A DNA stretch of 64,000 bases, taken from NCBI GenBank assembly GCA_964479665.1, contig CAYZNN010000012.1, forward strand, positions 1 through 64,000. The letters are read 5' to 3'. This stretch comes from UBA2287 sp964479665 (GTDB lineage Bacteria; Bacteroidota; Bacteroidia; Bacteroidales; Tenuifilaceae). Shown piece by piece: positions 35,970 to 45,449 of this stretch (position 1 is its first letter; every line of letters starts with the position of its first letter). Made by a program: the position numbers and the translations under genes. A model generated the notes under the pieces. That model was not told the DNA's origin, did no database searches, and worked only from the letters and a program-made list of their open reading frames with translations.

Positions 35970-37409
35970 ATGCGGTTACACGTAGTAATTCGATACATTG
36001 GCATTATTCTGCTTCTTGTGGCAGCATTCATGTTCATATCCTTTTTAATTTCGCTTTATCATTCCGATGGTGCGCAGGCACCCTTACTGCTAAGTGCAAT
36101 TCTGGTGACCATTACTGGCATTTTTCCTATTATTTTTATTCCTGCACCCAAGCAGCTTAGCAATAAAGAGGGTTACTTGATTGTAGTGCTGGGATGGCTG
36201 TTCGTTTGCCTTTATAGCATGCTTCCGTATTTATTATATGGAGGTGAGTTTACCATAATGAATGCCTGGTTCGAATCGGTTTCGGGCTACACAACAACCG
36301 GCTCAACCATTCTTACCGATATTGAGGTGCTGCCTCGTGGTATTCAATTCTGGCGTTCGGCAACTCACTGGGTGGGGGGCATTGGAATTGTACTTTTTGT
36401 ATTAGTTGTTTTGCCCGCCATGGGCAATGCGCGAATTACACTTTCCAAAATAGAAATGTCGCCACTGGCTAAAACCGATTTTCGTTACCGTACCCAAAAA
36501 ACGCTTCGTATAATCCTTTCGGTTTATTTAGGGCTTACCCTTGCCGAAACCCTGTTGCTGATGCTTTTCGGGATGTCGGCTTTCGATGCGATTACGCACA
36601 CTTTTGGTACCGTTGCAACAGGCGGTTTTTCAACAAAAAATGCAAGCATTGGGCATTTCAACAACTTAGGGATCGAAGTGGTTGTCATTGTTTTCATGTT
36701 CCTGTCGGGAATCCATTTCGGAATCCTTTTCTCTTTCTTCACCTTTAAGGGAGCGAAATGGTACAAATCGTCGGTTGTAAAGTTTTATACTCTTGCAATT
36801 TTGTTGGGAATAATTTTAGTAACACTCAATACCAAGGGGGCAAACTATAGTACTTGGGGAGAAGCATTGCGTTACTCGGCATTTCAGGTGGTTTCAATTT
36901 CAACTACTACTGGCTACGCAACTTGCGATACAACGCTTTGGCCCCCATTTTCTATTCTGATTTTAATTTACTTTATGTTTCAATGCGCCTGCGCAGGGTC
37001 AACTGCTGGAGGTATTAAGGTTGATAGGATGGTTGTTTTTTTTCAAAGTTTGAAACGTCAGGTGCTGAAACTGCAGCATCCGCAAGCGGTTATTCCAGTT
37101 AAAGTCGACGGCCAGATTGTTGATGATGAGACCGTTGATGCAGTGCTGCTCTTTATAGTGCTCTATATTCTAATCCTTTTCCTTAATGGGCTGGCTCTTT
37201 CGGCAATGGGAGTCGATATTACAACTGCTTTCTCGGCATCGGCAGCTACAATAAGTACCGTTGGGCCTGGTTTTGGAGAGGTTGGATCGGCTGCAACCTA
37301 TGCAACAATTCCCACTCTGGGTAAACTTTTGCTTTCGTTCAATATGCTGCTGGGCCGATTAGAAATTTACGGTTTTCTTATGTTCTTTCTAATTAAATCA
37401 TGGAAGTAG
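35970..37409 (+). CDS. trkH: TrkH family potassium uptake protein
   Basis: A 479-residue membrane protein of the TrkH/KtrB superfamily, normal length. Four pore loops are recognisable: SGYTTTGSTIL, GTVATGGFSTKN, ISTTTGYATC and ATISTVGPGFG, each holding the filter glycine. It imports K+ across the inner membrane. TrkH normally needs the cytosolic gating protein TrkA; no trkA is in the window. Instead, it follows a HAMP-only sensor-like gene by 3 bases. The closest relatives of this branch are in Bacteroidota. Confidence 0.93.
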   Translation: MRLHVVIRYIGIILLLVAAFMFISFLISLYHSDGAQAPLLLSAILVTITGIFPIIFIPAPKQLSNKEGYLIVVLGWLFVCLYSMLPYLLYGGEFTIMNAWFESVSGYTTTGSTILTDIEVLPRGIQFWRSATHWVGGIGIVLFVLVVLPAMGNARITLSKIEMSPLAKTDFRYRTQKTLRIILSVYLGLTLAETLLLMLFGMSAFDAITHTFGTVATGGFSTKNASIGHFNNLGIEVVVIVFMFLSGIHFGILFSFFTFKGAKWYKSSVVKFYTLAILLGIILVTLNTKGANYSTWGEALRYSAFQVVSISTTTGYATCDTTLWPPFSILILIYFMFQCACAGSTAGGIKVDRMVVFFQSLKRQVLKLQHPQAVIPVKVDGQIVDDETVDAVLLFIVLYILILFLNGLALSAMGVDITTAFSASAATISTVGPGFGEVGSAATYATIPTLGKLLLSFNMLLGRLEIYGFLMFFLIKSWK

Positions 37410-37543
37410 ATTCTTCGTGTTTTTGTGCAATTCGAATGGGGCTGTTAAATAACATCTTTTATTTTTAAGCCAAAAATTTCCCTTTCCGTATAAGGGCATG
37501 TTTTTTGCTTTCGCCCCAAAACCCCAATAATAATAATCACAAC

Positions 37544-39307
37544 ATGTATACACGGTTACTTCTGGCAGCCCTGCTCTTTTCGGTTCAGTCTGTTACCTTT
37601 TCTCAGGGTAAAGTATCGCTAAAAATTATTCAAACATCCGACATTCATGGAGCCTTTTTCCCATTCGACTATATTAACAACCGCGCGGTTGATTATGGCC
37701 TTTCGCAAGTTTCATCCTATGTAAATGCAGAGAGAAGCAAAAATCCCCAAGGAGTTGTGCTTCTCGACAATGGCGACTTGCTTCAGGGGCAACCCACCGT
37801 TTACTACGCCAATTTTATCGATACTTCTACCACCCATATTGCTGCTCAAATACTGAATTACATGGGGTACGACGCAGCCACACCCGGAAATCACGACATT
37901 GAAGCCGGACCAAATGTGTACAATAAACTGGTTGAACAGTTCAATTTTCCGTGGCTATCGGCTAATACAATTCATACCAAAACGGGTAAACCTTACTTTA
38001 AACCTTACCATATCATTGAGCGAAAGGGAGTTCGCATTGCAGTTTTGGGGCTCACCACCCCAGGTATTCCCAACTGGCTCTCACCTTCGCTATGGCCCAA
38101 CATGGAGTTTACCGATATGATAGAAACAGCCCAAATGTGGATGGATACAATCAGATTAAAGGAGAATCCCCATTTGGTTATTGGCCTGTTTCATGCGGGT
38201 CATAACGCCGGACATGAAGGTCAGAACCCAAATCAGAGTAAAAATGAAAATGCTTCGATGCTTGTGGCACAAAGGGTTCCGGGTTTCGATGCCATTCTTA
38301 TTGGTCACGACCACGACAGAGTATGCTTTAAAGTAGCCAATATAACAGGCGACTCGGTTCTAATTATTGACCCAGGAACCCAGGGGCGATTGGTTTCCGA
38401 TATTCAAATTGAAATTGAACTTTCGGCAAGTGGAAAAGTTCTGAGCAAGGTCTTGAAGGGTTCTTTGGTGGATGTTACAAGCATGATTCCCGATCCGCAT
38501 TATGTAGCCAAATTTATCGATTTTTCTGCCAATGTTGCTGCGTTTGTCGATAGGCGAATTGGATCATTCTCCGAGTCGGTTTCAACGCGCGATGCCTACT
38601 TTGGCCCTTCGGCTTTTATGAATCTGATTCATACCGTTCAGCTTAACCTCAGCGATGCCCATATTTCCTTCGCGGCTCCTCTTATGTTCGATGCAACTAT
38701 TGAAAAGGGACCCGTTTTTGTTCGCGATGTTTTTAAACTCTACAGTTACGAAAACCTGCTTTATGTAATGAACCTGTATGGGCATGAAATTAAAAGTTAT
38801 TTGGAATTTTCAGTTAACCTTTGGTTCGAATCCCCAGCCCAAATTGCATTGAATGCATTAAAACTGAGAAAAAGCCCCGATGGTAAGTTGAGTTACAACA
38901 GCAATGGTAGAGCAATTTTGGCCTCCAGCTACTACAACTTCGATTCAGCTGCGGGAATTAATTATATTATCGACCTTGCCAAGCCTCATGGCCAAAGGGT
39001 AACCATTCTGAGTATGGTGAATGACGAACCATTCCTAATGGACAAAGTCTACCGTGTTGCACTCAATTCGTACCGTGGTAATGGAGGAGGCGGGCATTTG
39101 GTCGATGGCGTTGGTCTTTCAAGTAACGATGTTCGCAACAGGCTCGTGAGTGCTTCACCCATGGATATGCGATACTATCTAATGAAATGGATCGAAAGAA
39201 ACGGTAGGGTTATCCCTGCTACCCCAAATAATTGGAGGCTCGAGCCCAATGAGGAGCTGCAACCGGTTCTCCAAAATGATAAACGGCTTTTATTTGGCAA
39301 TCAATAA
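37544..39307 (+). CDS. 5'-nucleotidase / 2',3'-cyclic-nucleotide phosphodiesterase family protein
   Basis: A 587-residue secreted metallophosphatase from the ATG at 37544, which gives a proper signal peptide (cut after VTFSQ); the open frame upstream to 37505 adds an Asn/Pro-rich stretch and is not used. Motifs are TSDIHGAFFPF, LLDNGDLLQGQ, TPGNHDIE, FHAGHNAGHEG and IGHDHDRV (dimetal site) and the C-terminal nucleotide-binding domain (about residues 340-560) with NSYRGNGGGGHL. It dephosphorylates nucleotides in the periplasm. queE begins 2 bases after its stop. Confidence 0.92.
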   Translation: MYTRLLLAALLFSVQSVTFSQGKVSLKIIQTSDIHGAFFPFDYINNRAVDYGLSQVSSYVNAERSKNPQGVVLLDNGDLLQGQPTVYYANFIDTSTTHIAAQILNYMGYDAATPGNHDIEAGPNVYNKLVEQFNFPWLSANTIHTKTGKPYFKPYHIIERKGVRIAVLGLTTPGIPNWLSPSLWPNMEFTDMIETAQMWMDTIRLKENPHLVIGLFHAGHNAGHEGQNPNQSKNENASMLVAQRVPGFDAILIGHDHDRVCFKVANITGDSVLIIDPGTQGRLVSDIQIEIELSASGKVLSKVLKGSLVDVTSMIPDPHYVAKFIDFSANVAAFVDRRIGSFSESVSTRDAYFGPSAFMNLIHTVQLNLSDAHISFAAPLMFDATIEKGPVFVRDVFKLYSYENLLYVMNLYGHEIKSYLEFSVNLWFESPAQIALNALKLRKSPDGKLSYNSNGRAILASSYYNFDSAAGINYIIDLAKPHGQRVTILSMVNDEPFLMDKVYRVALNSYRGNGGGGHLVDGVGLSSNDVRNRLVSASPMDMRYYLMKWIERNGRVIPATPNNWRLEPNEELQPVLQNDKRLLFGNQ

Positions 39308-39309
39308 GT

Positions 39310-39945
39310 TTGAGCATGCACATAGATAATGAGTTATTAGAAAATGGAAAGTTGTTGCCAATTGTAGAGGAATTTTACTCCCTTCAGGGCGAAGGCTACC
39401 ACACAGGGAAAGCAGCGTATTTCATACGCATTGGTGGTTGCGATGTTGGCTGCCACTGGTGCGATGCCAAGTTTACTTGGAATGCCAAGTTGTTTAAACC
39501 CATTAATGTTGACGATTTTGTAAAATGCGTTATTGAAAGTGGGGCCACTGCTGTTGTGGTAACTGGGGGGGAACCAAGTGCTTACCCTTTGGACTATTTA
39601 ACCTCGAAACTAAAAAATTTATCCATAGAAACTTTCGTAGAAACATCGGGTGCTTATCCGCTTACGGGGCATTGGGATTGGATTTGCCTTTCGCCAAAAC
39701 CACAACAACCACCTGTTGACGGAATCCATCTTAAAGCCGATGAATTGAAGGTTATTATTCAGAACCAAAACGATGTATTATGGGCCGAAGAGAATGCCAA
39801 GAAGGTTAAAAGCACCTGTAGGCTCTACCTTCAGCCTGAGTGGAGCCAATACCATAAGTTAATATCATGGCTTGTTGAGTACGTAAAATCCAACCCCAAA
39901 TGGCAGGTTTCGTTGCAGGCCCACAAATTCATGCGTATACCTTAA
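39310..39945 (+). CDS. queE: 7-carboxy-7-deazaguanine synthase QueE
   Basis: A 211-residue radical-SAM enzyme. EFYSLQGEGYHTGK is the QueE signature; the iron-sulfur ligands are in CDVGCHWC (C-x3-C-x2-C); SAM-binding GGEPSAYP follows (about residues 77-84). It converts 6-carboxy-tetrahydropterin to 7-carboxy-7-deazaguanine in the queuosine and 7-deazaguanine pathway. It is close behind the 5'-nucleotidase gene; other queuosine genes are not in the window. Confidence 0.94.
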   Translation: MSMHIDNELLENGKLLPIVEEFYSLQGEGYHTGKAAYFIRIGGCDVGCHWCDAKFTWNAKLFKPINVDDFVKCVIESGATAVVVTGGEPSAYPLDYLTSKLKNLSIETFVETSGAYPLTGHWDWICLSPKPQQPPVDGIHLKADELKVIIQNQNDVLWAEENAKKVKSTCRLYLQPEWSQYHKLISWLVEYVKSNPKWQVSLQAHKFMRIP

Positions 39946-40027
39946 ATTAAATTAACCATTTTTTAGTTCTGAAATTTTTGCCAGTGGGCTATTTATGCTA
40001 TATTGCTTCTCCAACAAAAGGTTTAGC

Positions 40028-41965
40028 ATGGCAATTAAAACCATTGGTATTTTAGCATTTATCCTAATCGGGTTGCTGGCAAGCGCCCAGTCACCCCGAT
40101 TGTCTTCAAAAAACAAGAAGGCTCTCAACAGTTACGCATTAGCTCTCGATGCGTACGACAGGTACGATGTGGTAAAAGCAGAAAATCACTTGCTTCGAGC
40201 CATTCAGGCCGATAAGCGATTTGTTGAGGCATACCTTACCCTTTCGCAACTTTACCAAGAAACTAATCGCAATGCTGAGGCAATAGCAAGTGCCCAAAAA
40301 GCTATTGCTATTAATCCTAACTTTTTTCCCAATATTTATTACAACTTGGGCAATATTTATTTCAAATCGGGGAGTTACCAGTTAGCACTCGAAAACTACC
40401 AGAAGTTTCTTACATATAACCGAATTAGGGCTGAGTCGGCACATATGGCCAAATTCAGAATAAGTTGCTGCAAGTTTGCTCTCGATGCCATCGCGAACCC
40501 CGTACCTTTTAATCCCCTAACCCTCGGTAGCAGTATTAATACTCCCCTCGATGAGTACTGGCCTAGCTTATCGGCCGATGAGAATACGCTTGTAATTACA
40601 AGGAATATTGTTACCGATAGTATTACCATTACAGGCCGTAGGCATAATCAGGAGGATTTTTACTTCAGCCAACGAAACGAAAATGGGCAATGGGGGCCAA
40701 TTCGAGCCATGGGTGCACCGCTAAATACCCCCAGATTTAACGAAGGCACCCAATCCATAACAGCCGATGGCCAAAGGGTGTACTTCACCATATGCTATGG
40801 TGTTTGTAATTTATACTATTCCGATAGGCAAACCGATGGTACTTGGGGAAAACCAGTACGATTGCCCGACCCCATTAACCAGACCAAAACTAGCGAGAAA
40901 CAGCCAAGCATTTCGCCCGATGGGCGAACCCTATATTTTGTGAGCAACCGGCCCGGTGGTAAAGGCCAATTCGATATTTGGTACTCAACACGAATTGGTA
41001 ACGACGATTGGGAAGCACCCCAGAATGTTGGGAGTCCAATTAATACTCCATTTAACGAGCAATCGCCGTTCATACATTTCGACAACCAAACTCTATACTT
41101 TGCTTCCGATGGACATGTGGGTATGGGTGGGCTCGATTTGTTCCAGAGCACCCGTTTAGCCGATACTGCCTGGAGCCATCCCCTTAATTTAGGCTACCCC
41201 ATTAATACACATGCCGATGAGGATGGGCTTATTGTAAATGCAAAGGGAACAAATGCTTACTTCTCAACAGTTCGTGAGGCTTCAATGGGGCGCGATGTAT
41301 ATATGTTTGAACTGCACGAAAAAGCCAGACCTACCCCCGTTTCGTACATGAGCGGGACGATTCTCGATGGAAAGAATCATTGGCCCATAAGGGCAAATTT
41401 TAGTTTAATCGACTTGCAAACTAACGAGCAAATCATGTCCTCGTCGTCTTCCCCCAACGGAAACTACTTTGTTTGCCTACCTAGCAACCGATCATACGCC
41501 TTTGTTGCTTCGGCACCTAGCTACCTTTTCTATTCGCAACATTTTAATTTAACTGAAACCCATACCGCTTTAAAACCTTTGCAAATGAACATTTACCTTA
41601 ATCCCATTTCACTGGGCCAGGTTATGGTGATGCGGAATGTGTTTTTCGAAACGGCATCGTGGGAACTGAAAGTGGAGTCAGTTGTGGAACTAGATTACCT
41701 TGTTGATTTGCTGCTGAAAAATCCTTCAATAAGTATCGAAGTTGGTGGGCATACTGATAGCGTAGGTTCCGATGAGGACAACCGTGTACTGTCGGAAAAA
41801 AGAGCCGAATCGGTAGTTAATTATTTATTGTCGAAAGGTTTGGAAGCCAACCGCTTGAAATGGAAAGGGTATGGCGAAACCATGCCAATTGCAGGCAACG
41901 ATTCCGATGAGGGCAGGGCCCTTAACAGGAGAACAGAAATAAAAGTTATTGGACTCACACAGTAA
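40028..41965 (+). CDS. PorE-like OmpA-family protein (TPR, beta-propeller, OmpA)
   Basis: A 645-residue envelope protein from the ATG at 40028, which starts a clear signal peptide (MAIKTIGILAFILIGLLASAQ); the upstream ATG at 39995 adds a non-signal stretch. Domains in order: TPRs (about 30-160), a PD40/WD40-like propeller with repeated SPDGRTLYFVSNRPGG-type blades (about 165-440), a carboxypeptidase-like regulatory domain (about 445-520) and an OmpA peptidoglycan-binding domain with GGHTDSVGSDEDNRVLSEKR (about 555-645). This is the layout of PorE of the type IX secretion system. It lacks the lipobox of typical PorE, and Bacteroidota have several paralogues, so the role is tentative. Confidence 0.85.
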   Translation: MAIKTIGILAFILIGLLASAQSPRLSSKNKKALNSYALALDAYDRYDVVKAENHLLRAIQADKRFVEAYLTLSQLYQETNRNAEAIASAQKAIAINPNFFPNIYYNLGNIYFKSGSYQLALENYQKFLTYNRIRAESAHMAKFRISCCKFALDAIANPVPFNPLTLGSSINTPLDEYWPSLSADENTLVITRNIVTDSITITGRRHNQEDFYFSQRNENGQWGPIRAMGAPLNTPRFNEGTQSITADGQRVYFTICYGVCNLYYSDRQTDGTWGKPVRLPDPINQTKTSEKQPSISPDGRTLYFVSNRPGGKGQFDIWYSTRIGNDDWEAPQNVGSPINTPFNEQSPFIHFDNQTLYFASDGHVGMGGLDLFQSTRLADTAWSHPLNLGYPINTHADEDGLIVNAKGTNAYFSTVREASMGRDVYMFELHEKARPTPVSYMSGTILDGKNHWPIRANFSLIDLQTNEQIMSSSSSPNGNYFVCLPSNRSYAFVASAPSYLFYSQHFNLTETHTALKPLQMNIYLNPISLGQVMVMRNVFFETASWELKVESVVELDYLVDLLLKNPSISIEVGGHTDSVGSDEDNRVLSEKRAESVVNYLLSKGLEANRLKWKGYGETMPIAGNDSDEGRALNRRTEIKVIGLTQ

Positions 41966-41980
41966 AATATTGAATTTAGT

Positions 41981-42445
41981 ATGAAGAGCAGACTTATTAC
42001 ATCAGCGCAGGAAATTGAAGAAGTTATCAATGCATCCGTTGTTTGCCATGTTGGTATGGTTCAGGAGGATTCAGTTCCCTACGTTTTACCTTTCAATTTT
42101 GGTTACGACGGCAATCGGCTATTTATACACTCAGGCCCTCAGGGAAAAAAAATCGATATTTGGAAACAGAACAGCAGGGTTTGTGTAGCCTTTAGTACCG
42201 ATTACCAGATGCGTATTCAGAATGAAAGCGTTGCCTGTTCCTATTCCATGCGGTACCGAAGCGTTTTAGTACATGGTAATATTGAACAAATCTTCGAAAT
42301 GAATGAAAAGGAGCGCATTCTGAATGTTATAATGAAGAAATATGCGGGACGCGATAATTTTTCGTACAGTCGACCTGCTCTCGAAAATGTAAGTGTATTC
42401 GAGGTGGTGCCTTTAACCATTGAGGGCAGAGCATACGGATATTAA
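41981..42445 (+). CDS. Pyridoxamine 5'-phosphate oxidase-like (NimA-type) flavin-binding protein
   Basis: A 154-residue protein of the split-barrel flavin-binding fold. The start MKSRLITSAQEIEEVI and the pattern PYVLPFNFGYDGNRLFIHS followed by GKKIDIWKQNSRVCVAF match the NimA / PNPOx-like group. Some members reduce nitroimidazoles; others bind haem or F420, so the substrate is unknown. Here it lies 15 bases after the PorE-like gene, probably in the same transcript, but no functional link is evident. Confidence 0.86.
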   Translation: MKSRLITSAQEIEEVINASVVCHVGMVQEDSVPYVLPFNFGYDGNRLFIHSGPQGKKIDIWKQNSRVCVAFSTDYQMRIQNESVACSYSMRYRSVLVHGNIEQIFEMNEKERILNVIMKKYAGRDNFSYSRPALENVSVFEVVPLTIEGRAYGY

Positions 42446-42555
42446 AAAATTGAGTTGTATTAAATTTTACTAATTGGCAAGTTGCTATTGACAGGAGTTT
42501 ATAAATTGATTTATATTTAACAATCAAATTGGACTAATCGATAAAAATTAAAGGC

Positions 42556-42909
42556 ATGGCAAATGTTCGAGACCTTAAAAAGGATGTGAAAGTAATGGTA
42601 GGGCAGTTTATTCAGGAGTGCTATGTCCAAATATCCTATTCACCCCCTTTGAATGTTGAAAATATTCTCGACATCATTGCCGATGCCACGCAATTGCAAA
42701 ACAGTATAATTAAAAGAATTTCGGGAACCCCCGATAGATATGTGCGGTATAAACATCGAAAATCGGGGGCTTTGAGCCGTACCGCCACCGAGGCAAAAAA
42801 ACTTTGCAAGGATGCTGAATGCCGTAAAGAGTATTTTAATAGCATTGCTTCCGACTTTTACGATGGAATTGTTGAATTAACCGAAAGGCTCAACTCGCTT
42901 TCCTACTAA
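42556..42909 (+). CDS. Conserved hypothetical protein
   Basis: A 117-residue helical cytosolic protein that I cannot name. No signal peptide or membrane span is present. It has two Cys in LCKDAECRKEYF and a basic stretch RYVRYKHRKSGALSR, but no enzyme motif. It lies 10 bases before the nitroreductase gene in the same direction, so the two are probably co-transcribed. Confidence 0.7.
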   Translation: MANVRDLKKDVKVMVGQFIQECYVQISYSPPLNVENILDIIADATQLQNSIIKRISGTPDRYVRYKHRKSGALSRTATEAKKLCKDAECRKEYFNSIASDFYDGIVELTERLNSLSY

Positions 42910-42919
42910 CTTTTCAATT

Positions 42920-43447
42920 ATGAACCCATTTCACCAAGTTGCTCTCAAGCGTTTTTCCTGCCGAGCTTATAAACCCGATTTGGTATCGAAGGCCGATATT
43001 GAACAGGTTCTTGAAGCAGCACGAATTGCCCCTTCGGCTACCAATGCTCAACCCTGGCGGTTTTTGGTTATAACAAAATCGCCCATGCGCGAACAGGTGG
43101 CAACTTGCTACGGACGCGACTGGTTGGGGTCTGCCCCTGTAATTATTGTTGCATGCGGCGATCATTCGGTTTCGTGGCGTCGTGCCGATGGGAAAGACCA
43201 TTGCGATATCGACCTTGCCATAGCTATCGATCATATTACCCTTGCCGCTGCAAGCATGGGACTTGCCACTTGCTGGATTTGTAAATTCGATGCCATGCGG
43301 TGTTCTGAAGTGTTGAGGTTGCCAATGAATTTGAGTCCTGTTGCATTAATTCCTTTAGGCTATCCAAACGAGGAGCCCAAGGAGGGTTCCAATCATTTTC
43401 GTCGCAAGCAGCTCAACGAAATAGTATTCTGGGAAGGATTATACTAG
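42920..43447 (+). CDS. Nitroreductase family protein
   Basis: A 175-residue FMN-dependent nitroreductase-fold protein. The FMN-binding start is RFSCRAYKPD (with Arg-Arg/Ser region), and LEAARIAPSATNAQPWRFLVI is the family's main motif, shortened here to its core APSATNAQPW. Further on are the AIAIDHITLAAASMGLATCWI block and the C-terminal LIPLGYPNEEPK. It is the small, single-domain type that reduces quinones, flavins or nitro compounds with NAD(P)H. Its stop overlaps that of the convergent metallopeptidase gene by 9 bases. Confidence 0.9.
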   Translation: MNPFHQVALKRFSCRAYKPDLVSKADIEQVLEAARIAPSATNAQPWRFLVITKSPMREQVATCYGRDWLGSAPVIIVACGDHSVSWRRADGKDHCDIDLAIAIDHITLAAASMGLATCWICKFDAMRCSEVLRLPMNLSPVALIPLGYPNEEPKEGSNHFRRKQLNEIVFWEGLY

Positions 43448-44158
43448 GTGATGAATTTCTGCCCTATACTTTTTTAATTCCTTTGCAAGTACCTTGGCGT
43501 TGCCGCCAATTAGCATGTCGAGGTAACTCCAAAATTCCTTTCTATGATTTTTCACCTTAATGTGGGCTAGTTCGTGAACAATTATATAGTCAATTAGGTG
43601 ATTGGGTAGTTTCATTAAGTAAATACTTAAATTAATGTTGCCAGCCGCTGAGCAGCTACCCCATCGGGATGTTGTTCGTTTTATAGAGACTCTGCTGTAA
43701 ACAATACCCAATCTTTTTGCATGTTCAGAAACCTTTTCGGGGAGGTATTCATGGGCTTCCTTTCGATAGGCTAAGTCGACCCCCCTTCGGGCCGCTTGCT
43801 GCACAACGCTGTCGGTTTCATTTAAATTGTTGGGATGCTTCACACAAATAATTCCATTCGATACCCTAACAAGAATGTTTAATCTATCTTCAGCAAAAAA
43901 AACTAATTTATGGTTTCGCGTACAAAAAGGATTAAGGTTGGTAAGTGGAATGTAATCGGGCTGGAGATTTAGCTTCGCTTTAATCCATTCAGCTTTGCTT
44001 TCCACAAAACTTACGGCCGAATTGTAAGAAACAAAACCTGGGTAGGTAACAAAAACCCTCTTTGGGGGCTTAATAGTTATAGTAAGCCTTCGGGCTTTAG
44101 TGTTTCTTCGAAAATGAACCTCACCAACCCGAGGTACATGCACAAGCACCAACGACAA
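43439..44158 (-). CDS. YgjP-like metallopeptidase domain protein (M48/SprT-related)
   Basis: About 239 residues if it starts at the TTG at 44156-44158, 7 bases after the upstream stop. No ATG is available between there and 44287, where the only ATG would overlap the HU-SPOR gene by 122 bases in another frame. The zinc motif is HELAH, followed by KVKNHRKEFW; RRNTKARRLTITI opens the domain and KRTTSRWGSCSA is the second conserved block. The YgjP/DUF45 group is a putative metallopeptidase of unknown substrate. It lies after the HU-SPOR gene. Confidence 0.8.
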   Translation of the reverse strand: MSLVLVHVPRVGEVHFRRNTKARRLTITIKPPKRVFVTYPGFVSYNSAVSFVESKAEWIKAKLNLQPDYIPLTNLNPFCTRNHKLVFFAEDRLNILVRVSNGIICVKHPNNLNETDSVVQQAARRGVDLAYRKEAHEYLPEKVSEHAKRLGIVYSRVSIKRTTSRWGSCSAAGNINLSIYLMKLPNHLIDYIIVHELAHIKVKNHRKEFWSYLDMLIGGNAKVLAKELKKYRAEIHHLV

Positions 44159-44165
44159 GTTCTTA

Positions 44166-45398
44166 TTATTGTTTAAGAATCCAAGCTCCGGGGTGCAGGC
44201 TTCGTAATTGTTCAAGTGCCTTGTTTGCCTCCTCTTGTGTTTGGTACGAACCCAAAGTAACTGAATGCATGCCGTTTTCACGCACAATAACCCGCGAATT
44301 GAATCCAGACTTCACCATATCTGCGCTGAATTTACTGGCGTATTCAGCATTCCTGAAACTACCAACAACAACATGAAAAGTTCCGTTGGTTGTTGGTTGA
44401 ACGGTTACGGGTTGTTGAACCGGTTTTTTATCTATATTTGCTTCAGCTGGTTTGGAACTTGCAGGTTTTTTAATTTCGGGCTTAAGCGCTTCCTGTTTGG
44501 GTTTTTCAGATGGGGCTGCCTTTTCAAACTCCTTTTCTAATTCAGATTTGGGTTCATTGCTACTTTTGGTTTCTTTTTTTATGGAATCAGGAGTATTAAC
44601 TGGAAGTACCTCTTGCTCGTCGGCTGTGTTCGAATTTGAATCAATATATCCCTTTGAATACATGTAGTAACCTGCAACAGCAATAGCAATAAAGGCAATT
44701 CCTATGAGAACACCCATTAAAATAGCCTTGCCTGCACCGGCTTCAGTTTTTTTTGCTGTGGCTTGAACTTTGGGTTTTTTGAGGATTGGTTCTTGCTTTT
44801 TTTCGGGAGCTTTTATTTCATTCTTTTTCTCGGGCTTTTTTATTGTTTTAGGCTCTGTCTTTTGTGTAGGCTTTTCAATAAGTTTTTCATTTTCGGTAAG
44901 TTTTGTTTCTTTTTCAATGGGATTTGCTTCATCTTTTAAAGTTTCAGGAACTGATGTTTCCTTAGTTTGTAGTTCATCTTCGCTAATTGTTAGTGAACTC
45001 TCTGAACTCACCAATTTTTCCTGTGGTTGTGCAGCCTCTTCTATTTTTTGTTTTATAGCCTCGGCTTTTTCCTTTGTAGCAAAGTGAATACTTCCCCCTT
45101 TGTCGCGGTACAAATGCCCATAATCAGCAAGGGGGAAAGTTCCATCGTTGAGAAGCGAGGTTTTAATTTGCTCAACAAATTCATTAATCTGTTTGGCAGC
45201 CTCGTCCTTGCTAATTTTCTTGCTTTTTATTAGAGCATCTTCCAAAACTCCGTCGTTGAATCGTAAGAAAGGACTAAAGGTTATATTGTCGGGCTTGAAA
45301 ACACCCGATCCGTCGTCTTTTACCAAAAATGCACCAAAATCGGGGAGTATAACCCGTGTGTTGCTCTCAATGAGTTCGAGGAGGAATTGAGTTGTCAT
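44166..45398 (-). CDS. HU-domain plus SPOR-domain protein
   Basis: About 410 residues from the ATG at 45396-45398 (MTTQFLLELIESNTRVILPDFG). The N-terminal part (about 1-100) has the HU/IHF-like CCDC81-type bacterial fold, with DFGAFLVK and FSPFLRFNDG; a Lys/Glu/Pro-rich linker with one membrane span (about 225-245) follows, and then a C-terminal SPOR domain (about 335-410, NGTFHVVVGSFRNAEYA) that binds denuded peptidoglycan glycan at septa. It therefore spans from nucleoid-like or cytosolic HU to cell wall. An ATG at 45422 is possible but less likely. Confidence 0.85.
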   Translation of the reverse strand: MTTQFLLELIESNTRVILPDFGAFLVKDDGSGVFKPDNITFSPFLRFNDGVLEDALIKSKKISKDEAAKQINEFVEQIKTSLLNDGTFPLADYGHLYRDKGGSIHFATKEKAEAIKQKIEEAAQPQEKLVSSESSLTISEDELQTKETSVPETLKDEANPIEKETKLTENEKLIEKPTQKTEPKTIKKPEKKNEIKAPEKKQEPILKKPKVQATAKKTEAGAGKAILMGVLIGIAFIAIAVAGYYMYSKGYIDSNSNTADEQEVLPVNTPDSIKKETKSSNEPKSELEKEFEKAAPSEKPKQEALKPEIKKPASSKPAEANIDKKPVQQPVTVQPTTNGTFHVVVGSFRNAEYASKFSADMVKSGFNSRVIVRENGMHSVTLGSYQTQEEANKALEQLRSLHPGAWILKQ

Positions 45399-45441
45399 TT
45401 TTGTAGTATTTAGGCGTTTCAATTAATAACTTAATTCACTT

Positions 45442-45449
45442 CAAAATTA
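45442..45449 (-). promoter_or_regulatory. Putative -7 promoter element of the HU-SPOR gene
   Basis: On the minus strand it reads TAATTTTG (TAnnTTTG), 43 bases ahead of the ATG at 45398; a TTTG-like element is only 14 bases further out. Confidence 0.4.
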
